Both the position numbers and the translations under genes were made by a program. The notes beneath the pieces were generated by a model that did no database searches, was not told the DNA's origin, and saw only the letters and a program-made list of their open reading frames with translations. From the NCBI GenBank assembly GCA_029237815.1, contig JAQZBP010000005.1:124001-188000 (forward strand): a stretch of DNA of 64,000 nucleotides, written 5' to 3'. Shown piece by piece: positions 15,238 to 23,276 of this stretch; position 1 is the stretch's first letter; every line of letters begins with the position of its first letter. Source of the DNA: Moraxellaceae bacterium (GTDB lineage Bacteria > Pseudomonadota > Gammaproteobacteria > Pseudomonadales > Moraxellaceae).

Positions 15238-17124
15238 TCAGGCGTTTTCCAGGCGGTCCCAGCGTTCGAGCAGGTCGAGCAGCTCGGCGTCGATGGCGGC
15301 AAGGCGCGCCGCCGCCGCCGTGGCCTCGGCGGGCGCGCGGACATAGAGGTCCGGGTCGTTGAGCGAGGCCTGCAGCTTGGCCTGCTCGGTCTCCAGCGCC
15401 GCGATCATGGCGGGCAGGGCGTCGAGTTCGCGCTGTTCCTTGTAGCTGAGCTTCTTCCTGCTGCGCTCCGTGGCGGTCGCGGGCTTGTCTTCCGGCGCCT
15501 TGGGCATCTGCTTCCCGGCCGTTGCAGCCGGCGCGGGGCGCTGGCGCAGCCAGTCATCGTAGCCGCCGACATATTCGCTGATCCTGCCGTCACCCTCGAA
15601 GACCCAGGTGCTGTCCACGACGTTGTTGAGGAAAGCGCGGTCATGGCTGATCAGCAGCAGCGTGCCCTTGTAGCTGACGAGCAGCTCTTCCAGCAGCTCC
15701 AGCGTTTCCACGTCGAGGTCGTTGGTGGGCTCGTCCATGACCAGCAGGTTGGCGGGACGGGTGAAGAGCTTGGCCAGCAGCAGGCGGTTGCGCTCGCCAC
15801 CGGACAGGGCCTTCACCGGGGTGCGTGAGCGCTGCGGCGAGAACAGGAAATCCTGCAGGTAGGCGAGGGCGTGCTTGCGCGTGCCGTTGACCTCGATGAA
15901 GTCGGAGCCCTGCACCACGTTCTCGATCACCGACTTCTCCGGGTCGAGCTGCGAGCGCAACTGGTCGAAGTAGGCGACCTCGAGCTTGGTGCCGTGGCGC
16001 ACGCTGCCGGCGTCGACCGGGATGTCGCCGAGCAGGGCGCGCACCACCGTGGTTTTGCCGACGCCGTTGTCGCCGATCAGGCCGATCTTGTCGCCGCGCA
16101 TCACGCTGGTGGAGAAATGGTCCATGATCTGCTGGCCGCCCAGCGCGAGGCAGAGGTCGGAGGCTTCCAGCACGAGCTTGCCGGAACGCTCGGCCTCGCT
16201 GACGGCGAGCTGCACGTTGCCGCTGCGCTCGCGCCGCGCCGCACGTTCCTCGCGCAGGGCCTTCAGGGCCCTCACACGGCCTTCGTTGCGGGTGCGGCGC
16301 GCCTTGATGCCCTGGCGGATCCATACCTCTTCCTGCGCCAGCTTCTTGTCGAAAAGCGCGTTGGCCTGCGCCTCGGCGTCCAGCTGTTGCTGTTTGCGCT
16401 CGAGGTACTGCGCATAGTTGCAGGGGAAATCGCGCAGCGCGCCGCGATCGAGCTCGATGATGCGCGTGGCGATGGCCTGCAGGAAGGCGCGGTCATGGGT
16501 GATGAAAAGCAGCGTGCCCTGGTAGCTGCGGAAGAACTCCTCCAGCCAGTTGATGCTGCTGATGTCGAGGTGATTGGTGGGCTCGTCCAGCAGCAGGATG
16601 TCGGGCTCGCCGACCAAGGCTCGCGCCAGCAACACGCGGCGCTTGCGGCCGCCCGAGAGGCTGGCGAAATCGGCTTCGCCATCCAGGGCGAGACGCGAGA
16701 GCGCCTGCTCCACGCGGGTGGTGAGGGACCAGCCACCGGCGTTTTCCAGCATTTCCTGCGCCTTCGTCAGCTCATCCACCACAGAGGTGTCGCCATGCGC
16801 GAAGCGATCATTGAGTTCGTGGTAGCGCGTGAGCGTAGTGGCGACATCGCCGAGGCCGCTGGCGACGACGCTGAATACCGAGCCGGCCAGCTCCGTCGGC
16901 ACCTCCTGGGGCAGCGCGGCGATGCGCAGGCCGCTCTGCCGAGCGACTTCGCCACTGTCCGGCAGCAATGCGCCCTGCACTACCTTGAGCAGGGTCGACT
17001 TGCCCTCGCCATTGCGCCCGACGACGCAGACGCGCTCGCCGCGGTGCAGCGTGAAGCCGGCGTGGTCGAGCAGCGGGGCGGCACCGAAGCCGAGGGTGAC
17101 ATCGCGAAGCGTGATTAGACTCAT
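15238..17124 (-). CDS. uup: ABC-F ATPase Uup
   Basis: A 628-residue cytoplasmic ABC-F protein with two ATPase domains and no membrane segment. Members act on the ribosome or on nucleic acid structures, and Uup is linked to precise transposon excision and to ribosome function. The first domain has Walker A GRNGEGKST and signature LSGGRKRR with LLLDEPTNHLD. The second has GDNGVGKTT, LSGGERNR and LVMDEPTNDLD. A charged linker lies between them and a coiled-coil C-terminus (KKLSYKEQRELDALP) follows, the feature that favours Uup over other ABC-F types. The ATG at 17124 was chosen because the protein then begins MSLITLRDVTLGFG as in the family. It is divergent from slyX. Confidence 0.93.
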   Translation of the reverse strand: MSLITLRDVTLGFGAAPLLDHAGFTLHRGERVCVVGRNGEGKSTLLKVVQGALLPDSGEVARQSGLRIAALPQEVPTELAGSVFSVVASGLGDVATTLTRYHELNDRFAHGDTSVVDELTKAQEMLENAGGWSLTTRVEQALSRLALDGEADFASLSGGRKRRVLLARALVGEPDILLLDEPTNHLDISSINWLEEFFRSYQGTLLFITHDRAFLQAIATRIIELDRGALRDFPCNYAQYLERKQQQLDAEAQANALFDKKLAQEEVWIRQGIKARRTRNEGRVRALKALREERAARRERSGNVQLAVSEAERSGKLVLEASDLCLALGGQQIMDHFSTSVMRGDKIGLIGDNGVGKTTVVRALLGDIPVDAGSVRHGTKLEVAYFDQLRSQLDPEKSVIENVVQGSDFIEVNGTRKHALAYLQDFLFSPQRSRTPVKALSGGERNRLLLAKLFTRPANLLVMDEPTNDLDVETLELLEELLVSYKGTLLLISHDRAFLNNVVDSTWVFEGDGRISEYVGGYDDWLRQRPAPAATAGKQMPKAPEDKPATATERSRKKLSYKEQRELDALPAMIAALETEQAKLQASLNDPDLYVRAPAEATAAAARLAAIDAELLDLLERWDRLENA

Positions 17125-17209
17125 GAGGCAGGCGGGGTGTGTGGCGGAGGCGTGGATGGTACTAGAATTCCGGCATGGCATCAGTTCGATGCGGCCGGCG
17201 GAGGGAGAC

Positions 17210-17413
17210 ATGGAATCGCGAGTGACCAACCTGGAATCCAAGGTGGCCTTTCAGGATGACCTGCTGGAGTCCCTGAACGGCATCGTCGCCGCGCAGCAGC
17301 AGCAGATCGACCTGCTGCAGCAGCAGGTGCAGGTGCTCTACGACCAGATGCGATCGCTGTCGCCGTCGAACCTCGCGATGGAAGAGCTGGAGGAAAGGCC
17401 GCCGCATTACTGA
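17210..17413 (+). CDS. slyX: SlyX family protein
   Basis: A 67-residue coiled-coil protein of unknown biochemical role, widespread in proteobacteria. It shows the SlyX pattern: MESRVTNLESKVAFQDDLLE, then a glutamine-rich heptad region (AAQQQQIDLLQQQVQVLYDQ) and a short proline tail ending PPHY. The ATG at 17210 has a GGAGGGAG ribosome site. The frame is open for a further 380 bases upstream, but that part is antisense to uup and not coding. Confidence 0.92.
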   Translation: MESRVTNLESKVAFQDDLLESLNGIVAAQQQQIDLLQQQVQVLYDQMRSLSPSNLAMEELEERPPHY

Positions 17414-17470
17414 GGTCGATACTGTCGTCGTTGCCTCGCCAGACAAGCCCGGTGCAACGCCCGCGCATGA

Positions 17471-17495
17471 AAAAGCCGGCACATGCCGGCTCTTT
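17471..17495. terminator. Bidirectional terminator between slyX and the DUF4442 gene
   Basis: GCCGGC arms around a 4-base loop, with an A-run on one side and CTTT on the other. It serves slyX and the convergent gene at 17512-18000. Confidence 0.8.
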
Positions 17496-17511
17496 CGTTA
17501 CGGCCCAATCG

Positions 17512-18000
17512 TTATTTCTTGGGGACCCAGGCCCAGACCATCTCGCAGCGGATGGGCTCCTCGCCCGATTCGTCAGTCACCATGACCGGCACCGTCACTT
17601 CGCCCTTGGGCGTGGTGCGTATCATCGTCACCTGCTCGGCCGTGAGGGTGGCCACGGCGCGCATGTCGCCGCGGGTACGCTTCAGGTAGTCCACCTTGAG
17701 CGTCTTGATGAGGGGCAGCTTGTCGTCGGGCAGGTTCATGCCGACGGCGAAACCGGTGGCTGTCTCGGCCAGCAGTGCCATGGCCGCCGCATGCACGCCC
17801 TTGATGTGGTTCTGCACGGGGCGGCGGTTGCGGATGGTCACCACGACTCGCTCCGGGGTCAGCTCTTCATAGCGCAGGCCCGAGGTGCCGACGAAAGGCA
17901 CGACCCGGCCGAAGATGCCGGAGATGACGGTGACGCGGAGGGCGGGGGGAAGGAACTGGAACTTGGCGACGACACGGTTGAGGTTGTTGGTGAAGCTCAT
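17512..18000 (-). CDS. DUF4442 hotdog-fold protein (thioesterase-like)
   Basis: A 162-residue protein with the hotdog-fold pattern of the DUF4442 / PaaI-like thioesterase group. The core is VQNHIKGVHAAAMALLAETATG, where the HxxxxHAAA...E layout matches the substrate pocket of acyl-CoA thioesterases. The activity and substrate are not established for the DUF4442 branch. The ATG at 18000 is the end of the conserved region, and the frame runs open for another 249 bases without family similarity. It converges with slyX and is divergent from the AraC gene, sharing a 247-base gap in which I see no other gene. Confidence 0.82.
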   Translation of the reverse strand: MSFTNNLNRVVAKFQFLPPALRVTVISGIFGRVVPFVGTSGLRYEELTPERVVVTIRNRRPVQNHIKGVHAAAMALLAETATGFAVGMNLPDDKLPLIKTLKVDYLKRTRGDMRAVATLTAEQVTMIRTTPKGEVTVPVMVTDESGEEPIRCEMVWAWVPKK

Positions 18001-18247
18001 GTACGGACTCCCACTGAAAGCCCCGCCATGACACCTGCTTGCGCCGGCCGGGTCAAGGCTGTCGGAGGGTGATGCGTCGTCACGGCGGCCAAGGCAGGAT
18101 ATGCACATTTTATGACTGCCGGGTGCCGGCGACCGGGCGTATAAGGTCATTCGCTGCCCCGGCGGCGGAAAACCTGTCGTATTTGACGAAGCCTGCCGGC
18201 GGTCTGGCCATGGGCCCGGGCGCCGATTTGGGCTACTTAGCTGTTCC

Positions 18248-19318
18248 ATGAATCCTTTGGATGAGGATGTGACCGTGCTGACGACGCAGACAACAACAAC
18301 TAGAGCCCCGCAGGGCCGCTTCCTGACCTTCGGCGCCTACCCGCGCAAGTTCGTGCAGCTCATGGAGGCTGACTGGGGCCTGCCGGCCGAGAAGGTGCTG
18401 ACCGGCACGGGCCTGACCCGCCCCCAGCTCGACGACCCGGAACTCATGGTGCCCTTCGAGGACATCGTCACCGTCTTCAATAACGGCTACCGCCTCTGCG
18501 GCTCTGGCGACATCGGCCTGCGCTTCGCCGCCCAGCTGCGGCCCAGTTCGCACGGCTTGCTCGGTGCCGCCGTGCTGACCAGCAGCGACCTGCAGTCCGT
18601 CATCGACCTGTTCTACGACTACCTCGGCCTGATCGCGCCCTTCCTGCTCCTGCACCAGGAGGAGCGTGGCAACAACCGTATGCTGGTGCTCGAGATCATC
18701 AGCGACGTGCCCGAGATGAATCCGGTGGTGGCCTATGACGTCGCCATGCTGAGCACCTACAACGTCTTCAAGCTGATCCTCGGCGAGCGCACGCGCGAGC
18801 TGGTCTTTCATTTCGCCCATGCCGCACCGCGCCACGCCGACGCCTACGGCAAGTATTTCGACTGCCACACCCAGTTCAGCGCCAGCTGCTACGGGGTGTC
18901 CATTCCCAAGGCGCTGCTGGGTTGCCGCGTGGCCACGTCCGACGAGGACACGCACAGGCTGCTGGTCGGGCAGATCGACGAGCGCATGAACCAGGTGCAT
19001 GCACAAAGCAGTTTTGTCGACTCCGTGCGCTTCCACCTCAAGCGCAACGATGGCCCGCTGCCGCGCATGAACAGCGTGGCGGCGGCGTTCAACATGTCGG
19101 CGCGGACCTTCCGCAACCGCCTGCGCCGCCATAACACGACCTTCCAGGAGCTGCTCGATCGGGAACGCCACGAGCAGGCCATGCATTTCCTGCGCAGCAC
19201 CGGCAAGTCCGTCAAGGAGATCGCCTACATGCTGGGCTTCCAGGAAAGCTCCAACTTCTCGCGCGTGTTCAAGAAGTGGACGGGCCTCACGCCGCTGGAT
19301 TTCCGGCGCGGCAACTGA
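18248..19318 (+). CDS. AraC-family transcription regulator with N-terminal sensor domain
   Basis: A 356-residue regulator. Residues about 35-225 form the OruR/ArgR-type ligand domain often labelled Arabinose_bd (GDIGLRFAAQLRPSSHGLLG is characteristic). The last 100 residues are the double helix-turn-helix: VAAAFNMSARTFRNRLRRHN and then SVKEIAYMLGFQESSNFSRV, ending FKKWTGLTPLDFR. Such proteins in environmental gammaproteobacteria often control lipid or hydrocarbon catabolism, but no such operon is adjacent. It shares a divergent region with the DUF4442 gene, which could be its target. A second regulator of the same type is at 61960-63024. Confidence 0.9.
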   Translation: MNPLDEDVTVLTTQTTTTRAPQGRFLTFGAYPRKFVQLMEADWGLPAEKVLTGTGLTRPQLDDPELMVPFEDIVTVFNNGYRLCGSGDIGLRFAAQLRPSSHGLLGAAVLTSSDLQSVIDLFYDYLGLIAPFLLLHQEERGNNRMLVLEIISDVPEMNPVVAYDVAMLSTYNVFKLILGERTRELVFHFAHAAPRHADAYGKYFDCHTQFSASCYGVSIPKALLGCRVATSDEDTHRLLVGQIDERMNQVHAQSSFVDSVRFHLKRNDGPLPRMNSVAAAFNMSARTFRNRLRRHNTTFQELLDRERHEQAMHFLRSTGKSVKEIAYMLGFQESSNFSRVFKKWTGLTPLDFRRGN

Positions 19319-19333
19319 ACGCCCGCTCCCATG

Positions 19334-19361
19334 AAAAAGCCCGGCGATTGCCGGGCTTTTT
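19334..19361. terminator. Bidirectional terminator between AraC gene and yajQ
   Basis: A perfect hairpin, AAAAAGCCCGGC with GCCGGGCTTTTT around a 4-base loop, sits between two convergent genes and has a T-run on both strands. Confidence 0.92.
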
Positions 19362-19397
19362 CGTTCAGGGCCGCGCCAGATGGCGTGAGAGCGAGGC

Positions 19398-19886
19398 TCA
19401 GTCCTTGAAGTTGTTGAACTGCAGCGGCACGCCGAACTTCTCCTCGCGCAGCAGGGCCATGACCTCCTGCAGGGTGTCGCGCTTCTTGTCGGTGACGCGC
19501 ACCTTGTCGCCCTGGATGGCGGCTTGGGCCTTGATACCCGCCTCCTTGATGGACTTGACGATCTTCTTGGCGATGTCGGATTCCAGGCCGTCCTTGAGCT
19601 TGATGACCTGGTGCATCTCCTTGCCCGAGGCTTCCATCTTCTGCGGGTCCATGCACTGCGGGTCGATCTTGCGCTTGATGAAGTGGTTTTCCAGCATGGC
19701 CAGCACCTGCTCGACCTGGAAATCGCTCTCGGCGGTGATCTTGATCAGCTTGTCCTTTTCCTTGAGATCGACCTCGACCTTGTGGCCGCGGAAGTCGAAG
19801 CGGGTGGCGATCTCCTTCACGGTGTTGGCGACCGCGTTGTTGACCTCGAAAAACTCCAGTTCGGAAACCACATCGAAAGACGGCAT
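19398..19886 (-). CDS. yajQ: YajQ family nucleotide-binding protein
   Basis: A 162-residue cytoplasmic protein of two RRM-like domains. Members bind nucleic acid or c-di-GMP, and the Xanthomonas homologue XC_3703 is a c-di-GMP effector. The start MPSFDVVSELEFFEVNNAVA, the NHFIKRKIDPQ segment and the end GVPLQFNNFKD are diagnostic. The ATG at 19886 has a GGAG ribosome site 8 bases upstream. A GTG nine bases further up has none. Whether this copy binds c-di-GMP cannot be read from sequence, but a GGDEF gene lies 1.7 kb away. Confidence 0.94.
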   Translation of the reverse strand: MPSFDVVSELEFFEVNNAVANTVKEIATRFDFRGHKVEVDLKEKDKLIKITAESDFQVEQVLAMLENHFIKRKIDPQCMDPQKMEASGKEMHQVIKLKDGLESDIAKKIVKSIKEAGIKAQAAIQGDKVRVTDKKRDTLQEVMALLREEKFGVPLQFNNFKD

Positions 19887-20015
19887 GCTTGGCACTCCAG
19901 TTCGGCGAATGCGCGGAGTTTAGCGGGAGCCGGGGCCGAATCAATCCTGACGGACGAGGCCAGGCGCCGCCGATTCCCTTACCATTGCCAGGATGTCCAT
20001 TACCCTGAGCCGGCC

Positions 20016-20660
20016 ATGCCCTACCGCATCATCCCCGTCACGCCCTTCGAGCAGAACTGCACCCTGATCTGGTGCCCGGACACGCGCGAGGCGGCCGTGG
20101 TCGACCCGGGCGGCGATCTCGACCGCATTCGCGCTGCCGTGGCCGCGGCGGGCGTCACCCTGAAGCAGATCCTGCTGACCCATGCCCATATCGACCACGC
20201 CGGCGGCGTCGCCGAGCTGGCCGCCGCAGACGGCCTGCCCATCGTGGGCCCGCACCCGGGCGACCAGTTCTGGATCGACGGCCTGGGCCAGCAGGCGCGC
20301 ATGTTCGGCTTCCGTGAGGCGAAGTCCTTTACGCCCGACCGCTGGCTGGGCCAGGGCGACACCGTGCAGGTCGGCCGGCTCACCTTCGAGGTGCGGCACT
20401 GCCCCGGCCATACGCCGGGCCACGTGGTGTTTCATGTGCCCGCCGAGAACCTGGCCATCGTGGGGGACGTTCTGTTCGCCGGCTCCATCGGCCGCACCGA
20501 TTTCCCGGGGGGCGACTACGACACCCTCGTCAACGCCATCCGTACCCAGCTCTTCACGCTCGGTGACGACGTCCGGTTCATCCCCGGGCACGGGCCGATG
20601 TCGACCATCGGCGAGGAACGCCGCAGCAATCCTTTCGTGGCCGACAAAAAGTTCGGGTGA
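20016..20660 (+). CDS. Metallo-beta-lactamase-fold hydrolase (YcbL / glyoxalase II-like)
   Basis: A 214-residue cytoplasmic metallohydrolase. The metal-binding motif is THAHIDHAGG (about residue 54), with further ligands in CPGHTPGH and in the GDVLFAGSIGRTD segment, and a late histidine in FIPGHGPMSTIGEER. The length and GRTDFPGGD motif fit the short YcbL-type glyoxalase II relatives, which hydrolyse S-lactoylglutathione or other thioesters. The ATG at 20016 begins MPYRIIPVTPFEQNC, the family start. The substrate was not proven. Confidence 0.88.
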   Translation: MPYRIIPVTPFEQNCTLIWCPDTREAAVVDPGGDLDRIRAAVAAAGVTLKQILLTHAHIDHAGGVAELAAADGLPIVGPHPGDQFWIDGLGQQARMFGFREAKSFTPDRWLGQGDTVQVGRLTFEVRHCPGHTPGHVVFHVPAENLAIVGDVLFAGSIGRTDFPGGDYDTLVNAIRTQLFTLGDDVRFIPGHGPMSTIGEERRSNPFVADKKFG

Positions 20661-20695
20661 GTGGCAGAGGGCGACCGCCGTGCGGGATGCTTCGC

Positions 20696-21445
20696 TCAGC
20701 CATTTCCGCTGGCGTAGCAGTCGTCCAGCGCCAGCAGGTAGTACTCCATGCCGCGCCGGGCGGCGGCGAAGGCCCGCGCCTGCAGCTCGGGATCGTTGTC
20801 GCAGAGCTGCTTGACCAGCTCCATGGCCTCGTGGGGATGGGCGTCGTCGTAATGCGCATGGGCGCGCAACCAGGCCATGCTGCGGCGGTCGATGCGGGCC
20901 ACGCCGCGTTCGGCGTACAGGCGCATGCCCTTCACCACCGACTGCGTCCAGTCCCCGGTCGCCCACTCGATGGCGAGGTTGGTGGCGGCCAGGCTTTCGG
21001 CGATGGAGCCGCGCTGGTTCACGTGCCAGAGGAAATGGTTGACCGCGTCCATGGCCGGCGGCGGCGTCACCGCGTCCAGCGCGGCCGGGCTGATGCCGAA
21101 GCCCATGGCCCAGTCGCGGTACCAGTAAAGGTGGCGCTGCTCGATCCGGATGTTGTTGATGAGCCAGTCGCGCGTGGCCAGCATGCCGGGGCGACTGACC
21201 TCCTGCGTCCTGGCCAGCGTCAGGGCCATGTAATGCGGGAAGTTGCCGACCAGCGGGTAGAAATTCAGCAGGGCGTGGCGGAAGCGCGCCAGCGACAGTT
21301 CCCCGTCCGCCATTTCCCGGAAGAGGGCATGCGTGGCGATGCGATCCTTGACGGGGGCGAGGTCGTTCCAGAAGCGCTGGGCCCAGGCGGGATGCGGTGT
21401 AATGGCGACCTGGCCATAGTGTTCTTCTTTTTCCCTGGCGGTCAT
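20696..21445 (-). CDS. Haem-oxygenase-fold diiron enzyme (HDO / TenA-PqqC-like)
   Basis: A 249-residue soluble all-helical protein of the TenA/PqqC/haem-oxygenase-like superfamily. The residues expected to hold a diiron or mononuclear iron site in this group are in place: E102 and H105 (RIEQRH), E160 (NLAIEW), and H196, D200 and H203 (HAHYDDAHPH). Studied relatives include UndA (1-undecene from lauric acid), CADD-type self-sacrificing p-aminobenzoate synthases and N-oxygenases, so an oxidative role is likely but the product is open. The ATG at 21445 has a GGAGGA ribosome site. It stands alone, divergent from the GGDEF gene. Confidence 0.75.
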   Translation of the reverse strand: MTAREKEEHYGQVAITPHPAWAQRFWNDLAPVKDRIATHALFREMADGELSLARFRHALLNFYPLVGNFPHYMALTLARTQEVSRPGMLATRDWLINNIRIEQRHLYWYRDWAMGFGISPAALDAVTPPPAMDAVNHFLWHVNQRGSIAESLAATNLAIEWATGDWTQSVVKGMRLYAERGVARIDRRSMAWLRAHAHYDDAHPHEAMELVKQLCDNDPELQARAFAAARRGMEYYLLALDDCYASGNG

Positions 21446-21624
21446 GGCGCTGTCCTCCTGACAAGACACCACAAGAATGCAACAGGTGTGCAGAGTTATT
21501 AAAGCACCATCAACGATGGACACCCGTCGGCGACAAACGGCCAGGGGTAAGCGGCCAACACATTCGTGACTTAGGCTGTCATCAGGACATGACGTTTCCA
21601 GCACCAGGAAACCGGGAGGACAGG

Positions 21625-22893
21625 ATGCTTGACCCGGATACAGACCAGTCGGCGCTGGCTGCCATCGCGGCGGAGGCCAGGAACGGCACCTGGCGGCTCG
21701 ACTTCGGGGGGCGCCTGGAAGCGGCGTACCTGGACGATCACCGTGCCCGTTCGGTGGCGTTCTTCCGCAACAGCTCGCTGTTCATTTTCCTGCTCTACCT
21801 GCTGCTGAGCTCGGGCATCTACATGCTGATGCCGGCCGAAGAGCTGGGCCGGTGGCTGGGGCTGTACGGCTGGGTGGGCGTGATCATTGCCACCGCCAGC
21901 CTGCTCACGCGCTTCCGCTATTTCGATCGCTGGTTCGAGCTTTATGTGGGGGCCGGGAGCTTCGCGGCCGTGGCGCTCTCGGTCGCCGTGACCGGTGTCG
22001 TGCTGAATCCCGTGGCGGGCCAGCTGACGCAGGTCGCGATCATGTACGCCATCGTGATCATTTATGGCGTGGTGGGACTGCGCTTCAAGCACTCGCTCTA
22101 CGCCGGCTGGGCCGGCGGCCTCGCCGGCACCGTGCTGGCCTGGGCCATGGATGGCGCCGTGAACTGGGAGCTGCTGCATCGCACCTTCACCGGCAGCAGC
22201 CTGCTTGGCATGTTCATCGCCTACTACGCCGAGCGCCGCGACCGCGAGCTCTTCCTGCAGGCGCACCTGCTGCGGGACGCCCAGGAGCGTACGGAGGAGT
22301 ATGCCTCACGCCTCGACAGGCTCTCGCGTCACGACGCCCTGACAGGCCTCGCCAACCGCCGCCATTTCGACGAGGAAGTGCAGCAGGAGTGGCGGCGCGC
22401 CACGCGCCAGCAGACCCCGCTGGCCATCCTCATGATCGATATCGACCACTTCAAGCACTACAACGACACGCTCGGGCACGTGAACGGCGACAACTGCCTG
22501 CGCAAGGTGGCCAGCATCATTGCCGCACACACGCGGCGCCCCGGCGAGCTGGCCGTGCGCTATGGCGGCGAGGAGTTCCTGCTCATGTTCCCGGATACCG
22601 GCCGCGAGGCCGCCTGCCTGCAGGCGGAGCGGCTGCTCGAGGCGCTGCACCTGGCGCGCCTGCCGCATGCCCCGGGCCTGGCGCGGGAACATGTGACAGT
22701 GAGCGTGGGGGTGGCGGCGGTGGTGCCCGGCACGACGATGCTGGCGCCGGGTGAACTGATCTGCGCCGCCGACGACGCGCTCTACGAGGCCAAGCATGCC
22801 GGCCGCGACACCTGGCGCTATGCCGCCGGCATCGACGAGCGACCGGGCGAGAACAGGCTGGCGCCGAGCCAGGACCTGCGCAACTCCGCCTGA
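21625..22893 (+). CDS. Membrane-anchored GGDEF diguanylate cyclase
   Basis: A 422-residue protein likely to make c-di-GMP from two GTP. The N-terminal half has about six membrane helices (for example SSLFIFLLYLLLSSGIYMLM and AAVALSVAVTGVVL), then a short coiled segment, then a GGDEF domain from about residue 232 (HDALTGLANRRHFDEE). The active site is RYGGEEF (GGEEF, residues 314-318), an active-type signature. The product-inhibition site RxxD reads RPGE, so feedback may be weak. The ATG at 21625 has a strong GGGAGGA ribosome site. The signal sensed by the membrane part is unknown. Confidence 0.92.
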   Translation: MLDPDTDQSALAAIAAEARNGTWRLDFGGRLEAAYLDDHRARSVAFFRNSSLFIFLLYLLLSSGIYMLMPAEELGRWLGLYGWVGVIIATASLLTRFRYFDRWFELYVGAGSFAAVALSVAVTGVVLNPVAGQLTQVAIMYAIVIIYGVVGLRFKHSLYAGWAGGLAGTVLAWAMDGAVNWELLHRTFTGSSLLGMFIAYYAERRDRELFLQAHLLRDAQERTEEYASRLDRLSRHDALTGLANRRHFDEEVQQEWRRATRQQTPLAILMIDIDHFKHYNDTLGHVNGDNCLRKVASIIAAHTRRPGELAVRYGGEEFLLMFPDTGREAACLQAERLLEALHLARLPHAPGLAREHVTVSVGVAAVVPGTTMLAPGELICAADDALYEAKHAGRDTWRYAAGIDERPGENRLAPSQDLRNSA

Positions 22894-23276
22894 CGTACCG
22901 CGGCGTGTGCCGGCGGGGTGTTGCACTGGCGGAGTGCGCTCTGCGCAATGCGCGCGCGTCGTAATAGCAGCGCACGTAAGCGAACTCCCGTTCGCCATGT
23001 GCGCCGCTTCCAGGAGTTCTCTTGCGAGAGTGCCGAATTTTCCTGCCGCGTCGCACGATCGTTGTAGACGCAACATTTCCTGTGCTCGTGGCTTCGTTGC
23101 ACTGTGCGTAAAAAGTCTGATTGTGGTCGCGCTTATGAAATCCACGGTTGCGACACGCATCGCGGATTTCTGAACCATACTGTCCCCGCTGCATTTGCGT
23201 GCAGTCCCGATGCCGCTGTGTAAGTCCCTTACCCGATGGCGCATGCCCGCGTCCCTTTCCCGACAGGAGTCAGGAA
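22894..23276. other. Intergenic region of about 380 bases with no gene recognised
   Basis: It lies between the GGDEF gene and the DUF4403 lipoprotein gene. No open frame here has a credible start and codon pattern, and I see no tRNA fold or strong terminator. The base composition is locally lower in GC around 23030-23170, as expected for a promoter region. Confidence 0.5.
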
